Source: JBEVJC01 sp040510375 (GTDB lineage Bacteria > Bacteroidota > Bacteroidia > Chitinophagales > Chitinophagaceae). Taken from it: DNA of 64,000 bases. The stretch covers positions 149,651 to 213,650 of the forward strand of contig JBEVJC010000013.1 of the NCBI GenBank assembly GCA_040510375.1, in the 5' to 3' direction. Positions 43,440-53,518 of the stretch are shown here, piece after piece (position 1 is the stretch's first letter; each line of letters begins with the position of its first letter). The notes under the pieces are model-generated. The model worked only from the letters and a program-made list of their open reading frames with translations, ran no database searches and was not told the DNA's origin. Position numbers and translations under genes: made by a program.

Positions 43440-45842
43440 TTATAGTCGCATTTTTTCCGTACCCAATATACCGGATTTCGTTCGCGCTACTCTCAATGCC
43501 TTGCCAAATTTGTGTTTGAGTCCGAGTGAAACATATCGGAAGTCGTAGTAATTATATCCCTTGCTTAGAAATACTGGGGTACTGGTGCTGAACTCAGGAG
43601 AACTTGATTTGAAGATGTCTTCTACAGCGAGCCTGATCTCAAATCGATTTTTAAAGAAGGTTTTTGTAGTGGAGAAGTCGAGTTTGTAGCTGCCGTTTTC
43701 GCGACTAATATTATAACCTCCACCTGAGATTGCAGCAGAGAAATTAAGTGCCGCAGAGAAGCTGCTGCTGATATCAATTGATTGATTGGTATTGAACGTT
43801 ATTATCAACGGCTTTTTGGGAAGGCTATACTGGTAGGGTGTTTTAAAGGAATAGGAACCGACAACCACACCAAAGCTGCTTTGTAATATTTTCACCGGGT
43901 TCAGGTTGAGATCCATGGTGATCCCATAATTGCTGATCCTGCCTGAATTCAGTTTCCTGTTTTCTATTGCCAAACCACTGTTAAACGGCAATGTGAGAAT
44001 TGGATGCTGCTGCCGGTTATAATAGATACTGGTGAAGAATTTATTATTGATGGTAAGTGATAGATCAACATTATTCTGATACGCCGGGGTCAGGTAGGGG
44101 TTGCCGGCGCTAAACGAATAAATATTGGAATACCAGCGATAGGGGTTGATGTCCCAGATTCTTGGGCGACTAATACGTCTCGAGTAAGATATCCCGATAT
44201 TGTCATCGTCACTGAGTTTGTATTGAACAAATGCCGAAGGAAAGAGATTATGAAACCTGCGATTTGGAACATCGCTCTTTGTATCCGAATGCCCCTTGGT
44301 GAAAGTGCCTTCGTAGCGCAGGCCGGTTTTCAATTGCCATTTTTTGAGTTGCCGGCCGATTTGAAAATATGCCGCGACGTTATCTTCCTGGTAAGAGAAT
44401 CGGTCGCTGGTTACAATTCCCGGGAAAATAGTTTCATCATTAATCAACTGATCATAGCTAACATCACTATGGTTATCGAAGTGTGTATATTTTAACCCGA
44501 GTTCGGTGTTCCACTTGAAGAAGAAAGCGGGCAACGTGATATCCCATTTCAGACTGAATATGTTCCGTGGTGCGTCACCGGAACTCAAAAGATCGATGAC
44601 GGTACCGGTTGGAGCTTCGGTATTACCGTCTTTGTTGATTGTCGTTGAGCGGAGATCCGTGGTACTGCTTTTTCTAAAGATATCGGCAGAAAAATCCCAG
44701 GAACCCTTACGTGATTTCAGGTCCTTGTGCAAGGTGGTGCTGACGGTGAATAGTTTATTACTCGTGAGATCATTTCCGGTAGTGGCACCAAGTGAATCGG
44801 TCAAGGAATTAAACTGGTAAAAAATGGAACGACTCAGCCGATTATTTGATTTGAAGCGTGTGAAGCCTACGGTAGCATTGATGGAGCTGCGCTTGCTGAT
44901 TTGATAGTCGATGGCGAGGTTTGCGCCGGCATTATCATAATGATTTTTATTTGACGCCCGATCAAACCATCCTGATTGATCCGCCAGGAAAACGTAGGAT
45001 TGGCGGATTGTTTCTTTGTAGTCGCCCTGTCCGTAACTTAAGCCAAGTGCGACATTCAAATTCTTATTGCGATAGCGAAGATTGGCGAAACCATCTTGTT
45101 GCCAATAGCTATTACGGGTAGTGACGGATTGGATATCACCAAAGAAGCCTGTTGCCCGTCCTCTTTTCGTGACGATATTGATGATGCCGCCACCTTCGGC
45201 TTCATACTTTGCGGGTGGATTTGGTATGACTTCGATACTCGCAATCTCTGTACGAAAGATGGAGAGATAATCGATCAACTCTTTACCTGTCATATAGACG
45301 ATACGATTATTGATCATGACGGCGGCGAGGCCCTGCCCGGTGATACCGATATTAAAGCCGCTAACGGTGACGCGGGGAATGGATTTGAAAAGATCGACTA
45401 CGGGTTTATTCTCGAAGGCCGCGTTCCCTTCAATGTTATAGATGATACGATCTTCTGTGCGTTGTATCAAGGGCTTCTGGGATCTGACCGTAACGTTTTG
45501 AAGAGCTGGGGTGCCGATGTTGATATAAATGGCGGAGCCGTCAGTAAATTGACTAGCAACGATTGTGTCTGATGTTTTTTTGAGATAGGTAGCTACGAGA
45601 CGAAGATTGTGCGTTGCCTCAGCAATTGCGAAATCAAATCTGCCAAGGCTGTCGGCATATTGTTGCGACAATTCCTTCGATTCTTTAATAATCGAAACGC
45701 TTGCAAATGGGAGAGGTAAGGAGTCTTTCCCGAGGATCTTTCCTTTGATATGACTTTGACCTTTTCCGTTAAATGCAAAAAAAAATGTGAACGATAACAA
45801 GACGAAGTAACGAAACATGCGATCCAGTTTAAGTTTACACAT
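43440..45842 (-). CDS. Large outer-membrane beta-barrel protein (TonB-dependent-receptor-like)
   Basis: 800 residues; a second ATG eight codons in (45818) is an equally good start. The signal ends AFNGKGQ. A CarboxypepD_reg-like domain (IKGKILGKDSLPLPFASVSI) precedes a plug-like region (FENKPVVDLFKSIPRVTVSG; EGGGIINIVTKRGRATGF), and the barrel is of the OMP_b-brl_3 type. Members are widespread in Bacteroidota, often without a known ligand and sometimes linked to metal or peptide uptake. It is transcribed alone; its neighbours do not indicate a substrate. Confidence 0.88.
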   Translation of the reverse strand: MCKLKLDRMFRYFVLLSFTFFFAFNGKGQSHIKGKILGKDSLPLPFASVSIIKESKELSQQYADSLGRFDFAIAEATHNLRLVATYLKKTSDTIVASQFTDGSAIYINIGTPALQNVTVRSQKPLIQRTEDRIIYNIEGNAAFENKPVVDLFKSIPRVTVSGFNIGITGQGLAAVMINNRIVYMTGKELIDYLSIFRTEIASIEVIPNPPAKYEAEGGGIINIVTKRGRATGFFGDIQSVTTRNSYWQQDGFANLRYRNKNLNVALGLSYGQGDYKETIRQSYVFLADQSGWFDRASNKNHYDNAGANLAIDYQISKRSSINATVGFTRFKSNNRLSRSIFYQFNSLTDSLGATTGNDLTSNKLFTVSTTLHKDLKSRKGSWDFSADIFRKSSTTDLRSTTINKDGNTEAPTGTVIDLLSSGDAPRNIFSLKWDITLPAFFFKWNTELGLKYTHFDNHSDVSYDQLINDETIFPGIVTSDRFSYQEDNVAAYFQIGRQLKKWQLKTGLRYEGTFTKGHSDTKSDVPNRRFHNLFPSAFVQYKLSDDDNIGISYSRRISRPRIWDINPYRWYSNIYSFSAGNPYLTPAYQNNVDLSLTINNKFFTSIYYNRQQHPILTLPFNSGLAIENRKLNSGRISNYGITMDLNLNPVKILQSSFGVVVGSYSFKTPYQYSLPKKPLIITFNTNQSIDISSSFSAALNFSAAISGGGYNISRENGSYKLDFSTTKTFFKNRFEIRLAVEDIFKSSSPEFSTSTPVFLSKGYNYYDFRYVSLGLKHKFGKALRVARTKSGILGTEKMRL

Positions 45843-46237
45843 TATCGATAGTCAATCAGTTTATAGTGTTGGCAAACGAGTCAGAGCTGAACGCTGTTTA
45901 AATTTAATGCATAGGCGATTACATAAACAATCAAAATAATTTGTGTTCTGCTTTTAACGAGTCAAAAACGTTTCGCAGGAATTAGCAATAAAATCATTGG
46001 TGGTAAACGACGAAATAATTCAATCGGATACACATATCGTAGGTAATGGAAACTCCTTAAAAAAATGCAGGCCGGAAACATTTGCTTCTCCTCTCCAGTT
46101 CACTACGACGGCAATCTGGGGTAAATACATAGTCGGAAAGTTTTACAGCAATGGATCATTAGTCAAGATAGAAAGGTGATCCCATTCGCTCGTTATGAAA
46201 AAGCGTAAAACAATCCGTAAAACATTTAATGGGAATA

Positions 46238-46322
46238 AACGGGAATCGAACCGGGTCAAAAAATGAAAAACCCCTTACCAATCAATGTTTTGGTAAGGGT
46301 CTCATTCTCGTTAGTTCCCGTT
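46238..46322. repeat. Inverted repeat with tRNA T-arm-like sequence next to tRNA-Arg
   Basis: AACGGGAA (46238-46245) is exactly inverted as TTCCCGTT (46315-46322), enclosing the terminator hairpin. On the minus strand the outer arm reads GGTTCGATTCCCG, which shares GGTTCGATTCC with the T arm of the tRNA about 90 bp away. This pattern is expected of a leftover attachment site, but chance similarity is possible because T-arms are conserved. Confidence 0.4.
46272..46300 (-). terminator. Terminator of tRNA-Arg
   Basis: CCCTTACCA and TGGTAAGGG form a nine-bp stem. On the minus strand a TTTTTC run follows, placing it about 40 bp behind the tRNA 3' end. Confidence 0.75.
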
Positions 46323-46336
46323 AAGGAGCCTTTAGG

Positions 46337-46408
46337 TAGCCTCGACAGGAATCGAACCTGTATCTGGAGCTTCGGAAACTCTTATACTATCCATTGTACT
46401 ACGAGGCC
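46337..46408 (-). tRNA. tRNA-Arg, anticodon CCG
   Basis: Read on the minus strand, the sequence folds as a standard 72-nt tRNA. The acceptor GGCCTCG pairs with CGAGGCT, the D stem GTAC pairs with GTAT, the anticodon loop is TTCCGAA with CCG at positions 34-36, and the T arm CAGGTTCGATTCCTG is intact. CCA is not fully encoded; the genome continues CCT after the discriminator A. The anticodon reads CGG (Arg). The outermost anticodon-stem pair is a mismatch, which does not affect the call. Confidence 0.93.
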
Positions 46409-46415
46409 GGAATAA

Positions 46416-46997
46416 CTAGTTGTGAATCAATCCCGGGGCATTGGTGCTAAAGATTTTAACCGCAATGGCGAGCAAAATTACGCCAAAAAACTTTCTTACA
46501 GCAGTTAATCCTCCTGTTCCTAAAATTTTTGCAATATGATCGAGCGATTTCAGCACCACATAGATAATTACCAGGTTCAAAAGAATGGCCAGAAGCATCA
46601 GGCCGGTGGGATAATCGGGTTTGAGCGACATTAATGTAGTGAGAGTCCCCGATCCGGCAATGAGCGGAAAAGCAATGGGCACAACGGTTGCGGCCTTAAT
46701 ATCACCGTCGCCTTTGAAAAATTCAATCCCAAGCACCATTTCCAGTCCCAGGATAAAGATCACAATCGACCCCCCAACAGCAAAAGAACGGATATCCAGA
46801 CCCAGCAGGTTGAGGAATGGTTCACCAATATACAGGAACAGGATCATCAATGCACCCGAGATTATGGTCGACCTCAACTCCTTCATCCCACCCATTTTTT
46901 GTTTGAGCGAAATAAGGATCGGCACCGAACCAATGATATCGATCACCGCAAACAGCGTAAAAGAAACGGTAAGCAGTTGTTGAAAGTATGTATCCAT
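46416..46997 (-). CDS. MarC-family (UPF0056) membrane protein
   Basis: 193 residues with six hydrophobic helices. The signature segments FAVIDIIGSVPILISLKQKM, VVPIAFPLIAGSGTLTTL and LGTGGLTAVRKFFGVILLAI are those of the MarC/SnatA family. SnatA-type members have been linked to neutral amino-acid export, whereas MarC itself, once thought to give drug resistance, has no proven function. The gene stands alone, immediately beside tRNA-Arg (7 bp apart). Confidence 0.92.
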   Translation of the reverse strand: MDTYFQQLLTVSFTLFAVIDIIGSVPILISLKQKMGGMKELRSTIISGALMILFLYIGEPFLNLLGLDIRSFAVGGSIVIFILGLEMVLGIEFFKGDGDIKAATVVPIAFPLIAGSGTLTTLMSLKPDYPTGLMLLAILLNLVIIYVVLKSLDHIAKILGTGGLTAVRKFFGVILLAIAVKIFSTNAPGLIHN

Positions 46998-47140
46998 GCG
47001 GTGAATTTGCGCAAAGGTAACGGAAGCAAAAGATATGTCACAACCGGCATGATCGCTTGAGCAACAACCGGAATCTCCATCGTTCTGGCGCAGTGATACA
47101 GCTTATTCCTGCATTCGAATCACGAACAAATACCTTTTAA

Positions 47141-49213
47141 TTATTTCTTGCCGGAATCACCCTTCACCCAATTAAACCCAATACCGACATAATAATTCCG
47201 CCGGGGTGCTGCATTATAAAACCGGTTGGCCGCCGCATTGATGTCATTGCCCAGGCTGTATGTCTCATCCAGCAGGTTATCTGCACCGCCATATAAATTC
47301 AACCGGATGGAAGAAAATGTTTTTTTCCAGCCAACCCTTGCTCCCAATAAATGATAGGCTTCTGCCACCGCCGTGTTGGCATCATTGAGGTAAATCTTCG
47401 ATGCCGCATAATAGGTAAGACCTACATACGCACCATTGCTGAACTGGAGATCTGCAAGTGTAGAGAATGTTTTTGCCGGCACAGAAGGAATTGTTTTACC
47501 CGAAAAATCGTCCGTGCCTTTTACAAAACTTCCGTACCTGAAATGGTTATAGGTGAATGCCGATGTTACCTTTAAATTGTCTATAACCTTTCTCACAGCT
47601 GGATAATAGGTATAGTCGGCCTGTAATTCCAGCCCCTTCTGTTTTACATTCCCTGCATTGGTGAAAAAATCAGCTCCCGAAAGATCGCGGCGCTGCACCA
47701 GCGCGTCATTCAGGTCAAAATAAAATCCCGTTGCTTCCAGACGCAGACTTTTATTAAATAATAAATACCTTACTGTGGCCTCATAATTCCAACCGGATTC
47801 AGCTTCCAGTTCGGTACTGATCACGCCAGTAGATGGTAATAATTCGGCCACCGTCGGTGGCGAAAACCCGCGTGCAATACTTCCCAGTACATGGAAATCG
47901 TCTGTGATCTTTTTCATGATGGCCACCCTCGGCGCCACTTCATTATTAAATGAAGTCTTCTGTTCCAATACAGGATACCTGCTTAACCGCTTCAGCGTGA
48001 TGATAGTTTTATTGAAACTTACACCAGCAGTGAGGTACCAGTCATTCTTCAATACCAGGTCACCCTGCGTGAAAACTACTACGGCACGGTTATCAATATC
48101 GTCATTGGTCTGAATGGTATCGGGCCTGCCTCCGCGGTTATTGGCTACCTGCGTATTAAAATATCCCTGCTGTACTTCCGCACCGGCGGTGAGTTTAAGT
48201 ACTGATTGATGAATTGTTTTTGTATAACCTAGTGTGGTGCGCCCCCCGAACTGCGGTTCATTTCGCCGTTCATAATTCCGGATGGCGGAGTTTTTAACCT
48301 GTGCGTACGCGCCGTAGAGCGTGATCACATGTTCGAACGAAGGACTGATCTGGTAACGACTGGTGAATCCGGCCGTGAGTGTTTTCTGGTAGATCGCGGC
48401 CAGTGCATTCACCGCACTGGGAAAACCGCCACCGGCGGGCCTTGCAGCCTTCGGATCGGTTGCAAACTCTGCAGCCGTCAGGGCGCCGGGAGTCTGGTAA
48501 TACAGGTCAGTGTATAACAACGATGCACTAAGCTGCTGTTTGTCTGATAACTTCAACTGCGACTGCCACGATATATTATCCCTTTGCATTTCCGATTGCA
48601 CCCGGTAACCATCACTCTTATTATGTGCATAGGTAACCTGGTTGCGGTTGTCGCCATTTCCAAATCGCGCCGATGTAAGAATATTTTGGAGATTATAACT
48701 ACCCGTGACATAATCCACGGATACACCCGGCTTCCACTGATCAAAATTATTTATCAGGATCAATCCGCCTGTACCCGCACCATACAGACTTGATGAGGGG
48801 CCCTTAAAGATCTCAATACCCGAAAAGTTATTATAGGCAAACTGGTTAAAATAGGTATTGCCACTGGGATCAGTGACCGGCATATCATTCCAGTAAACTT
48901 TCACATTCCTGACCCCGAATGGCGACCGGAGTGAACTGCCACGCATATTCAGCCGGTAACTTCCGGGCGAACGTTCCTCCATGCGCACACCAGCAATACT
49001 GTTGAGTCCATTGACAAGCGACATTTTATTATACCTGTCGCCACTTACTGCATCAATAATCCGGATATTGGTAGTACCCGAATATAAATCACGGTTCTGT
49101 TCAAACGCGCGGACGCGCACTTCCCCGAGTGTTTGAAGGCTGTCAACGGGCGACTGTGCAAAGAGCGTGTTATAAACAATTAGTGAAAGGGAGAAAAGAA
49201 GGTAGTTCTTCAT
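47141..49213 (-). CDS. TonB-dependent outer-membrane receptor
   Basis: 690 residues from ATG 49213. A longer frame to 49240 adds nine residues before the signal peptide MKNYLLFSLSLIVYNTLFAQ and would collide with the divergent permease leader. The plug shows LRSPFGVRNVKVYWNDMPVT and GIEIFKGPSSSLYGAGTGGL. The barrel ends with a typical aromatic strand (RNYYVGIGFNWVKGD). Neither STN nor CarboxypepD domain is present, so it resembles the short siderophore or metal receptors rather than SusC. Ligand unknown. Confidence 0.92.
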   Translation of the reverse strand: MKNYLLFSLSLIVYNTLFAQSPVDSLQTLGEVRVRAFEQNRDLYSGTTNIRIIDAVSGDRYNKMSLVNGLNSIAGVRMEERSPGSYRLNMRGSSLRSPFGVRNVKVYWNDMPVTDPSGNTYFNQFAYNNFSGIEIFKGPSSSLYGAGTGGLILINNFDQWKPGVSVDYVTGSYNLQNILTSARFGNGDNRNQVTYAHNKSDGYRVQSEMQRDNISWQSQLKLSDKQQLSASLLYTDLYYQTPGALTAAEFATDPKAARPAGGGFPSAVNALAAIYQKTLTAGFTSRYQISPSFEHVITLYGAYAQVKNSAIRNYERRNEPQFGGRTTLGYTKTIHQSVLKLTAGAEVQQGYFNTQVANNRGGRPDTIQTNDDIDNRAVVVFTQGDLVLKNDWYLTAGVSFNKTIITLKRLSRYPVLEQKTSFNNEVAPRVAIMKKITDDFHVLGSIARGFSPPTVAELLPSTGVISTELEAESGWNYEATVRYLLFNKSLRLEATGFYFDLNDALVQRRDLSGADFFTNAGNVKQKGLELQADYTYYPAVRKVIDNLKVTSAFTYNHFRYGSFVKGTDDFSGKTIPSVPAKTFSTLADLQFSNGAYVGLTYYAASKIYLNDANTAVAEAYHLLGARVGWKKTFSSIRLNLYGGADNLLDETYSLGNDINAAANRFYNAAPRRNYYVGIGFNWVKGDSGKK

Positions 49214-49268
49214 GGTAGGTTGAGGTGCTTCAATGGGCAAGTTAAACCGTTTTTATTATCTTCATCGC

Positions 49269-50624
49269 ATGGCAGAAAAGAATAAACTGGGAGTGTTTGA
49301 CCTGACCATGATCGTGGTTAGTCTTGTCATCGGAATGGGGATTTTCCGCACCCCTGCAAACGTAGCGGCAAATACGCCAACCCCCGCCATTTTCTACCTT
49401 GCCTGGATCATGGGTGGCGTGGTGGCTTTTTGCGGAGCATTGACCTACGCAGAGATTGGTTCCCGTTTACCGGTTACCGGCGGTTACTATAAGGTTTTTT
49501 CCTACGCATACCATCCCTCCATTGCCTTTGCCATCAACTGTGTAATACTTGTATCCAACGCTGCATCCGGAGCGGGGGTAGCGCTGATCGGAAGTGAATA
49601 TATTTCCAGCGTGTTTTTTCCCGGTCAGCAGGATCCGGTATTCATGCAGAATGTCCAGACCGGTATCGCAGTGACATCAATCCTGTTGTTTTACGGAGTG
49701 AATATGCTTGGATTGCACCTGAGTTCCAGGACTCAAAGTGTATTGACCGTGGTGAAAATCTGCCTGGTGATCCTGCTGATCACTCCCTTGTTTTTAACGG
49801 CTGGAGCGCCACCACCAGCTGATCTCCCGCCTTTACAGGATACTATTTCCCCGGGTTTCCGGGAATATATCCGGGCATTCGGGATCGGACTGGTTGCCGT
49901 TAGTTTTACTTATGGCGGATACCAGCAGTCGATCAATTTTGGCGCGGAAGTAGAACGGCCAAACAGGAACGTACCACGCGGAATATTCTTTGGGATCTTC
50001 CTGATCATAATATTATACATGCTGATCAACTATGCGTATGTACATACTATCGGCTTCCAGGAATTGAAAACATCAAAGAATATCGCCGCCATCATGGCTT
50101 CAAAAGTGCTTGGGGTGAATGCCGAACGGGTTCTTTCCATCCTGTTGTTCCTCGGAGTGCTGGCCTATATAAATGTATTACTGCTTAGTAATCCAAGGGT
50201 GATGTATGCCATGGTGGATGATAAAATCCTGCCAGCTGCATTCCAGAAAAAAAATTCGCGCGGCGCACTCACGGTTGGCCTGTCCGTTTTTGCCGGACTT
50301 GCGACGATCATTGTATTCTGGGCAAAAGAATTTGATACCCTTCTGAGCTTTAGTATTTTCCTGGATTGCTTCGGAATGGTATTATCCGTCGGTGCCATTT
50401 TTATCCTTCGTAAACGTACTGCCAATCTGGACAACACAGGCATTTACAAGATGAAGTTGTTTCCGTTGCTTCCTATCATTTTTATGGCTGCTTATACATT
50501 TATCGCGATCAGTCTCCTGCAGACCGACACGAAACTTTCCCTGATCGGATTGGGAGTTATGGCGGCATTTATCATTATTTATTTCCTGATCAAGGGTATA
50601 AAACCGGCCAATCCAAAAAACTAG
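49269..50624 (+). CDS. APC-superfamily amino-acid permease
   Basis: About 451 residues from ATG 49269 (an ATG at 49233 would add twelve unlikely residues and overlap the divergent promoter space). Twelve helices are expected. The APC hallmark IGMGIFRTPANVAANTPTPA lies in helix 1, GGYYKVFSYAYHPSIAF is the loop after helix 2-3, and GYQQSINFGAEVERPNRNVP marks helix 6 with the substrate-gate Glu. The family exchanges or symports amino acids. Substrate cannot be deduced. It is divergent from a TonB-dependent receptor. Confidence 0.92.
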   Translation: MAEKNKLGVFDLTMIVVSLVIGMGIFRTPANVAANTPTPAIFYLAWIMGGVVAFCGALTYAEIGSRLPVTGGYYKVFSYAYHPSIAFAINCVILVSNAASGAGVALIGSEYISSVFFPGQQDPVFMQNVQTGIAVTSILLFYGVNMLGLHLSSRTQSVLTVVKICLVILLITPLFLTAGAPPPADLPPLQDTISPGFREYIRAFGIGLVAVSFTYGGYQQSINFGAEVERPNRNVPRGIFFGIFLIIILYMLINYAYVHTIGFQELKTSKNIAAIMASKVLGVNAERVLSILLFLGVLAYINVLLLSNPRVMYAMVDDKILPAAFQKKNSRGALTVGLSVFAGLATIIVFWAKEFDTLLSFSIFLDCFGMVLSVGAIFILRKRTANLDNTGIYKMKLFPLLPIIFMAAYTFIAISLLQTDTKLSLIGLGVMAAFIIIYFLIKGIKPANPKN

Positions 50625-50770
50625 AATGGTAGTCCCGTCAATATAATTACCGACCGGAAGCAGGTTTTTGCCAGTACAGGACTTTAGGTTTTTCCGGGTA
50701 CCCGTTGCCCAAACCGGCTCGTTTACCGAAAATGCTTACTATAACGCCTGATTTCTACTAAATTTGACGC

Positions 50771-52117
50771 ATGATCACGCGCTGTCTGCTTTTGTCGATA
50801 CTCTTATACACCTTCAGTAGTCCGGTCGCGGCACAGACCGCCGAAAAATGGGACCTGAAAAAGTGTATCGATTATGGAATGGAACACAATATCTCGGTGC
50901 GCCAGGCAGATGTCCAGGCCCGGATTTCAGCAATGACCTACCGGCAATCGCAGCTGGGTTTATATCCGGTCCTGAATGTGCAGAACAGTGCGGGTTTCCA
51001 GTTCGGCCGGTCCATCGATCCGGTGTCCAATCAATTCACCAACCAGCATTTCTTCTCGGCCAATCATTCGGTAAATGCCAATGTTGACCTGTTTAACTGG
51101 TTCAGCAAGACCAATGCCGTAGCCGCCAATAAATATGCTTCGCAGGCAGCAGATGCCGGCATCGATAAAGCAAAAAATGATGTGGCACTGAATATTGCCA
51201 ATGCATACCTGCAGATCCTTTTAAATGCAGAACAGATAAATATCAGCGAGGTCCAGGTTAAACAAAGTGCCGAGCAGGTGCGGACGGTAAAGATCCAGGT
51301 TGATGCCGGTTCACTCCCCGAACTGAATCTTGCCGAACTGGAAACACAGCTCGCCAACGATAGTTCCAACCTGATCACTGCCAATTCCAATTATGTTTTA
51401 TCGGTCTTACAATTAAAAGCGATCCTGAATATCGCAGCCGATGCGCCATTTGATGTGGCCATCCCACCGGTTGAATCCATTCCAATTGATCCATTGTCGG
51501 AGCTTGATCCGGCAGCAGTGTACAAACTTGCCGAGGTGAATATGCCACAGCAACAGATCAACCTGCTTAACCTGAAAGCCGCGCAGCGTAATGCCCGTTC
51601 CCTGAAAGGCAACCTGTACCCCGCTCTTGGCCTTTTCGGAAGTGTTGATACACGTTATTCCGACCAGACCGCCATACCCGGAATAACCAAGAACAGTTAC
51701 TTCAGGCAACTAAATGAAAATTTTGGCCAGGCAGTCGGCGTGTCGCTGAGCATTCCTGTTTTCAATGGAAATGTAAACCGTACCAACTGGAACAAGGCCA
51801 AATTAAACATCGTCAGTGTTGAGCTGCAATCGGAACTGGATGCACAGACACTCAAGCAGGATATCTGGCAGGCGTATACCAACGCAGTTGCCGCCCTGCA
51901 AAAGTTTCATGCTTCGCAGACCGGTGTGGTCAATTCACAAAAGGCATATGACTTTGCAAAGGCCCGGTTTGATATTGGCCTGCTGAATTCACTCGACCTC
52001 ATCACCAACCAGAATAACCTGTTCAGGGCCAAAATAAATCTTGTACTGGCACAGTATGATTATGTGTTCAAGATGAAGTTATTGGAGTTTTACAAGGGAC
52101 AGGGTCTGAGATTGTAA
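50771..52117 (+). CDS. TolC-family outer-membrane efflux protein
   Basis: 448 residues. The signal ends SPVAAQ. Two OEP repeats (about 25-225 and 240-440) begin with KKCIDYGMEHNISVRQADVQ and MPQQQINLLNLKAAQRNARS. Alternating long helices, such as NIANAYLQILLNAEQINISE and KAYDFAKARFDIGLLNSLDL, are typical of TolC. It should form a trimeric channel across the outer membrane. An HlyD-type adaptor gene lies 30 bp downstream, but no inner-membrane pump follows, so the pump must be encoded elsewhere. Confidence 0.93.
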   Translation: MITRCLLLSILLYTFSSPVAAQTAEKWDLKKCIDYGMEHNISVRQADVQARISAMTYRQSQLGLYPVLNVQNSAGFQFGRSIDPVSNQFTNQHFFSANHSVNANVDLFNWFSKTNAVAANKYASQAADAGIDKAKNDVALNIANAYLQILLNAEQINISEVQVKQSAEQVRTVKIQVDAGSLPELNLAELETQLANDSSNLITANSNYVLSVLQLKAILNIAADAPFDVAIPPVESIPIDPLSELDPAAVYKLAEVNMPQQQINLLNLKAAQRNARSLKGNLYPALGLFGSVDTRYSDQTAIPGITKNSYFRQLNENFGQAVGVSLSIPVFNGNVNRTNWNKAKLNIVSVELQSELDAQTLKQDIWQAYTNAVAALQKFHASQTGVVNSQKAYDFAKARFDIGLLNSLDLITNQNNLFRAKINLVLAQYDYVFKMKLLEFYKGQGLRL

Positions 52118-52147
52118 TGGTCACTGCATAAAAACTAATTAGAACAT

Positions 52148-53515
52148 ATGCGAAAATCACTAAAGTGGATCCTTATAATAGTTGCCGCTATCGTTGTGAT
52201 CCTGCTTATTAAAAAATTTGCCGGCAAAGGCGAACAGGGCGAGAAGGTTTCGGTGGAAAAAGTTTCCCGCCGCACCATCATCGAATCCGTTACAGCATCC
52301 GGACAAATCTATCCTGAGATTGAAGTGAAGATCAGTCCTGATATCTCCGGGGAAGTAACGGAACTCAACGTTCAGGAAGGGGATAGTGTAAAAAAGGGAC
52401 AGGTACTTGCCAGGATCTATGCAGACATCTATGCGTTGCAACGCGATGAAGCAGCTTCAAGGGTAAGCCAGTCGCAGTCAACAGTAGAGAACAGCAGTGC
52501 AGCACTGGAAGCACTCCGCGTTTCAATGGAACAGTCGCGCCAGGCATATGAGCGTAATAAAACCCTGTTTAACCAGAAAGTTATTTCAAAAGCAGAATTT
52601 GAACAGATTGAGGCCACGTATCTTTCTGCACAGGCGAACTACAAAGCCGCACAACAAAATATCAGGAGCCTGCAGGCTGGTGTGCAGACAGCACAGACAG
52701 GACTTACATCCGCCAACAAGAACCTGGGTCGCACCACAATTACGGCCCCGATGGACGGAGTGATTTCTTCCCTGATCATTAAACAGGGTGAACGGGTGGT
52801 AGGAACTGCCCAGATGGCCGGAACAGAAATGATGACCGTTGCCGATATGAGTAAACTGGAAGTAAGGGTGGACGTGGGAGAAAATGATATCGTGAAAGTC
52901 AATATCGGTGACTCGGCAGATGTGGAAGTGGATGCATACAATAATCGAAAGTTCAAAGGTGTGGTGACCCAGATCGCCAGCAGTACCAAGACCAGTGCAG
53001 CCACCAGTACATCAAATGAGGTAACGAATTATGAAGTGCGGATCCGGCTCGACCGGAATTCATATGAGGACCTGCTCGATCCTTCGAAGCCAAGGAAGTT
53101 TCCTTTCCGTCCTGGTATGAATGCCAATGCTGATATCAAAACGCAACGGAAGGACAATGTTCTTGCTGTGCCGATTACGTCTGTGAATGCAAGAGTGAGG
53201 GGAAGCGATCAGAGTATTGATGATAAAAAGAAGGAATTATCCAGCACCGCCAATCCGGACCAGTCGACCGGCCAGGCAACTCCCGCAGTGGAAAGTAACG
53301 ACCTGGAAGAGGTAGTATTTGTTGTTCAGCCCGATGGTACAGTAAAAAAAGTAGTAGTGGAAACGGGGATACAGGATATCAATTATATCGAGATAAAGAA
53401 AGGTCTCACCGGTAACGAACAGGTAGTCACCGGGCCATACAATGCCATCAGTAAAACATTAAAGGATGGTATGAAAGTTATAATTACAGAAAAGGATAAA
53501 TTATTTGTCAAGTAA
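52148..53515 (+). CDS. Periplasmic adaptor subunit (HlyD/MacA-type) of an efflux pump
   Basis: 455 residues. The N-terminal membrane helix is KWILIIVAAIVVILLIKKFA. A lipoyl-like domain (SPDISGEVTELNVQEGDSVK), an alpha-hairpin (about 100-190, with SQSTVENSSAALEALRVSM), a beta-barrel domain (RVDVGENDIVKVNIGDSADV) and a membrane-proximal domain (LEEVVFVVQPDGTVKKVV) follow in the usual order. Adaptors of this type join TolC to a MacB-like ABC transporter or an RND pump. The acidic/Ser-rich insert at about 355-390 is unusual. It directly precedes gpsA (3 bp), which is an odd pairing. Confidence 0.93.
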   Translation: MRKSLKWILIIVAAIVVILLIKKFAGKGEQGEKVSVEKVSRRTIIESVTASGQIYPEIEVKISPDISGEVTELNVQEGDSVKKGQVLARIYADIYALQRDEAASRVSQSQSTVENSSAALEALRVSMEQSRQAYERNKTLFNQKVISKAEFEQIEATYLSAQANYKAAQQNIRSLQAGVQTAQTGLTSANKNLGRTTITAPMDGVISSLIIKQGERVVGTAQMAGTEMMTVADMSKLEVRVDVGENDIVKVNIGDSADVEVDAYNNRKFKGVVTQIASSTKTSAATSTSNEVTNYEVRIRLDRNSYEDLLDPSKPRKFPFRPGMNANADIKTQRKDNVLAVPITSVNARVRGSDQSIDDKKKELSSTANPDQSTGQATPAVESNDLEEVVFVVQPDGTVKKVVVETGIQDINYIEIKKGLTGNEQVVTGPYNAISKTLKDGMKVIITEKDKLFVK

Positions 53516-53518
53516 ATT

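Larger units (their letters stand above)
45843..46336. other. Intergenic region with tRNA-like remnant and terminator
   Basis: About 490 bp between the outer-membrane protein gene and tRNA-Arg. It contains the tRNA terminator (46272-46300) and a T-arm-like sequence at 46241-46255. An open frame at 45997-46179 is not convincing as a gene. Confidence 0.5.

Noticed and set aside
45997..46179. 60-codon open frame upstream of the tRNA
   Set aside because: No family match and no clear start context; left as intergenic.
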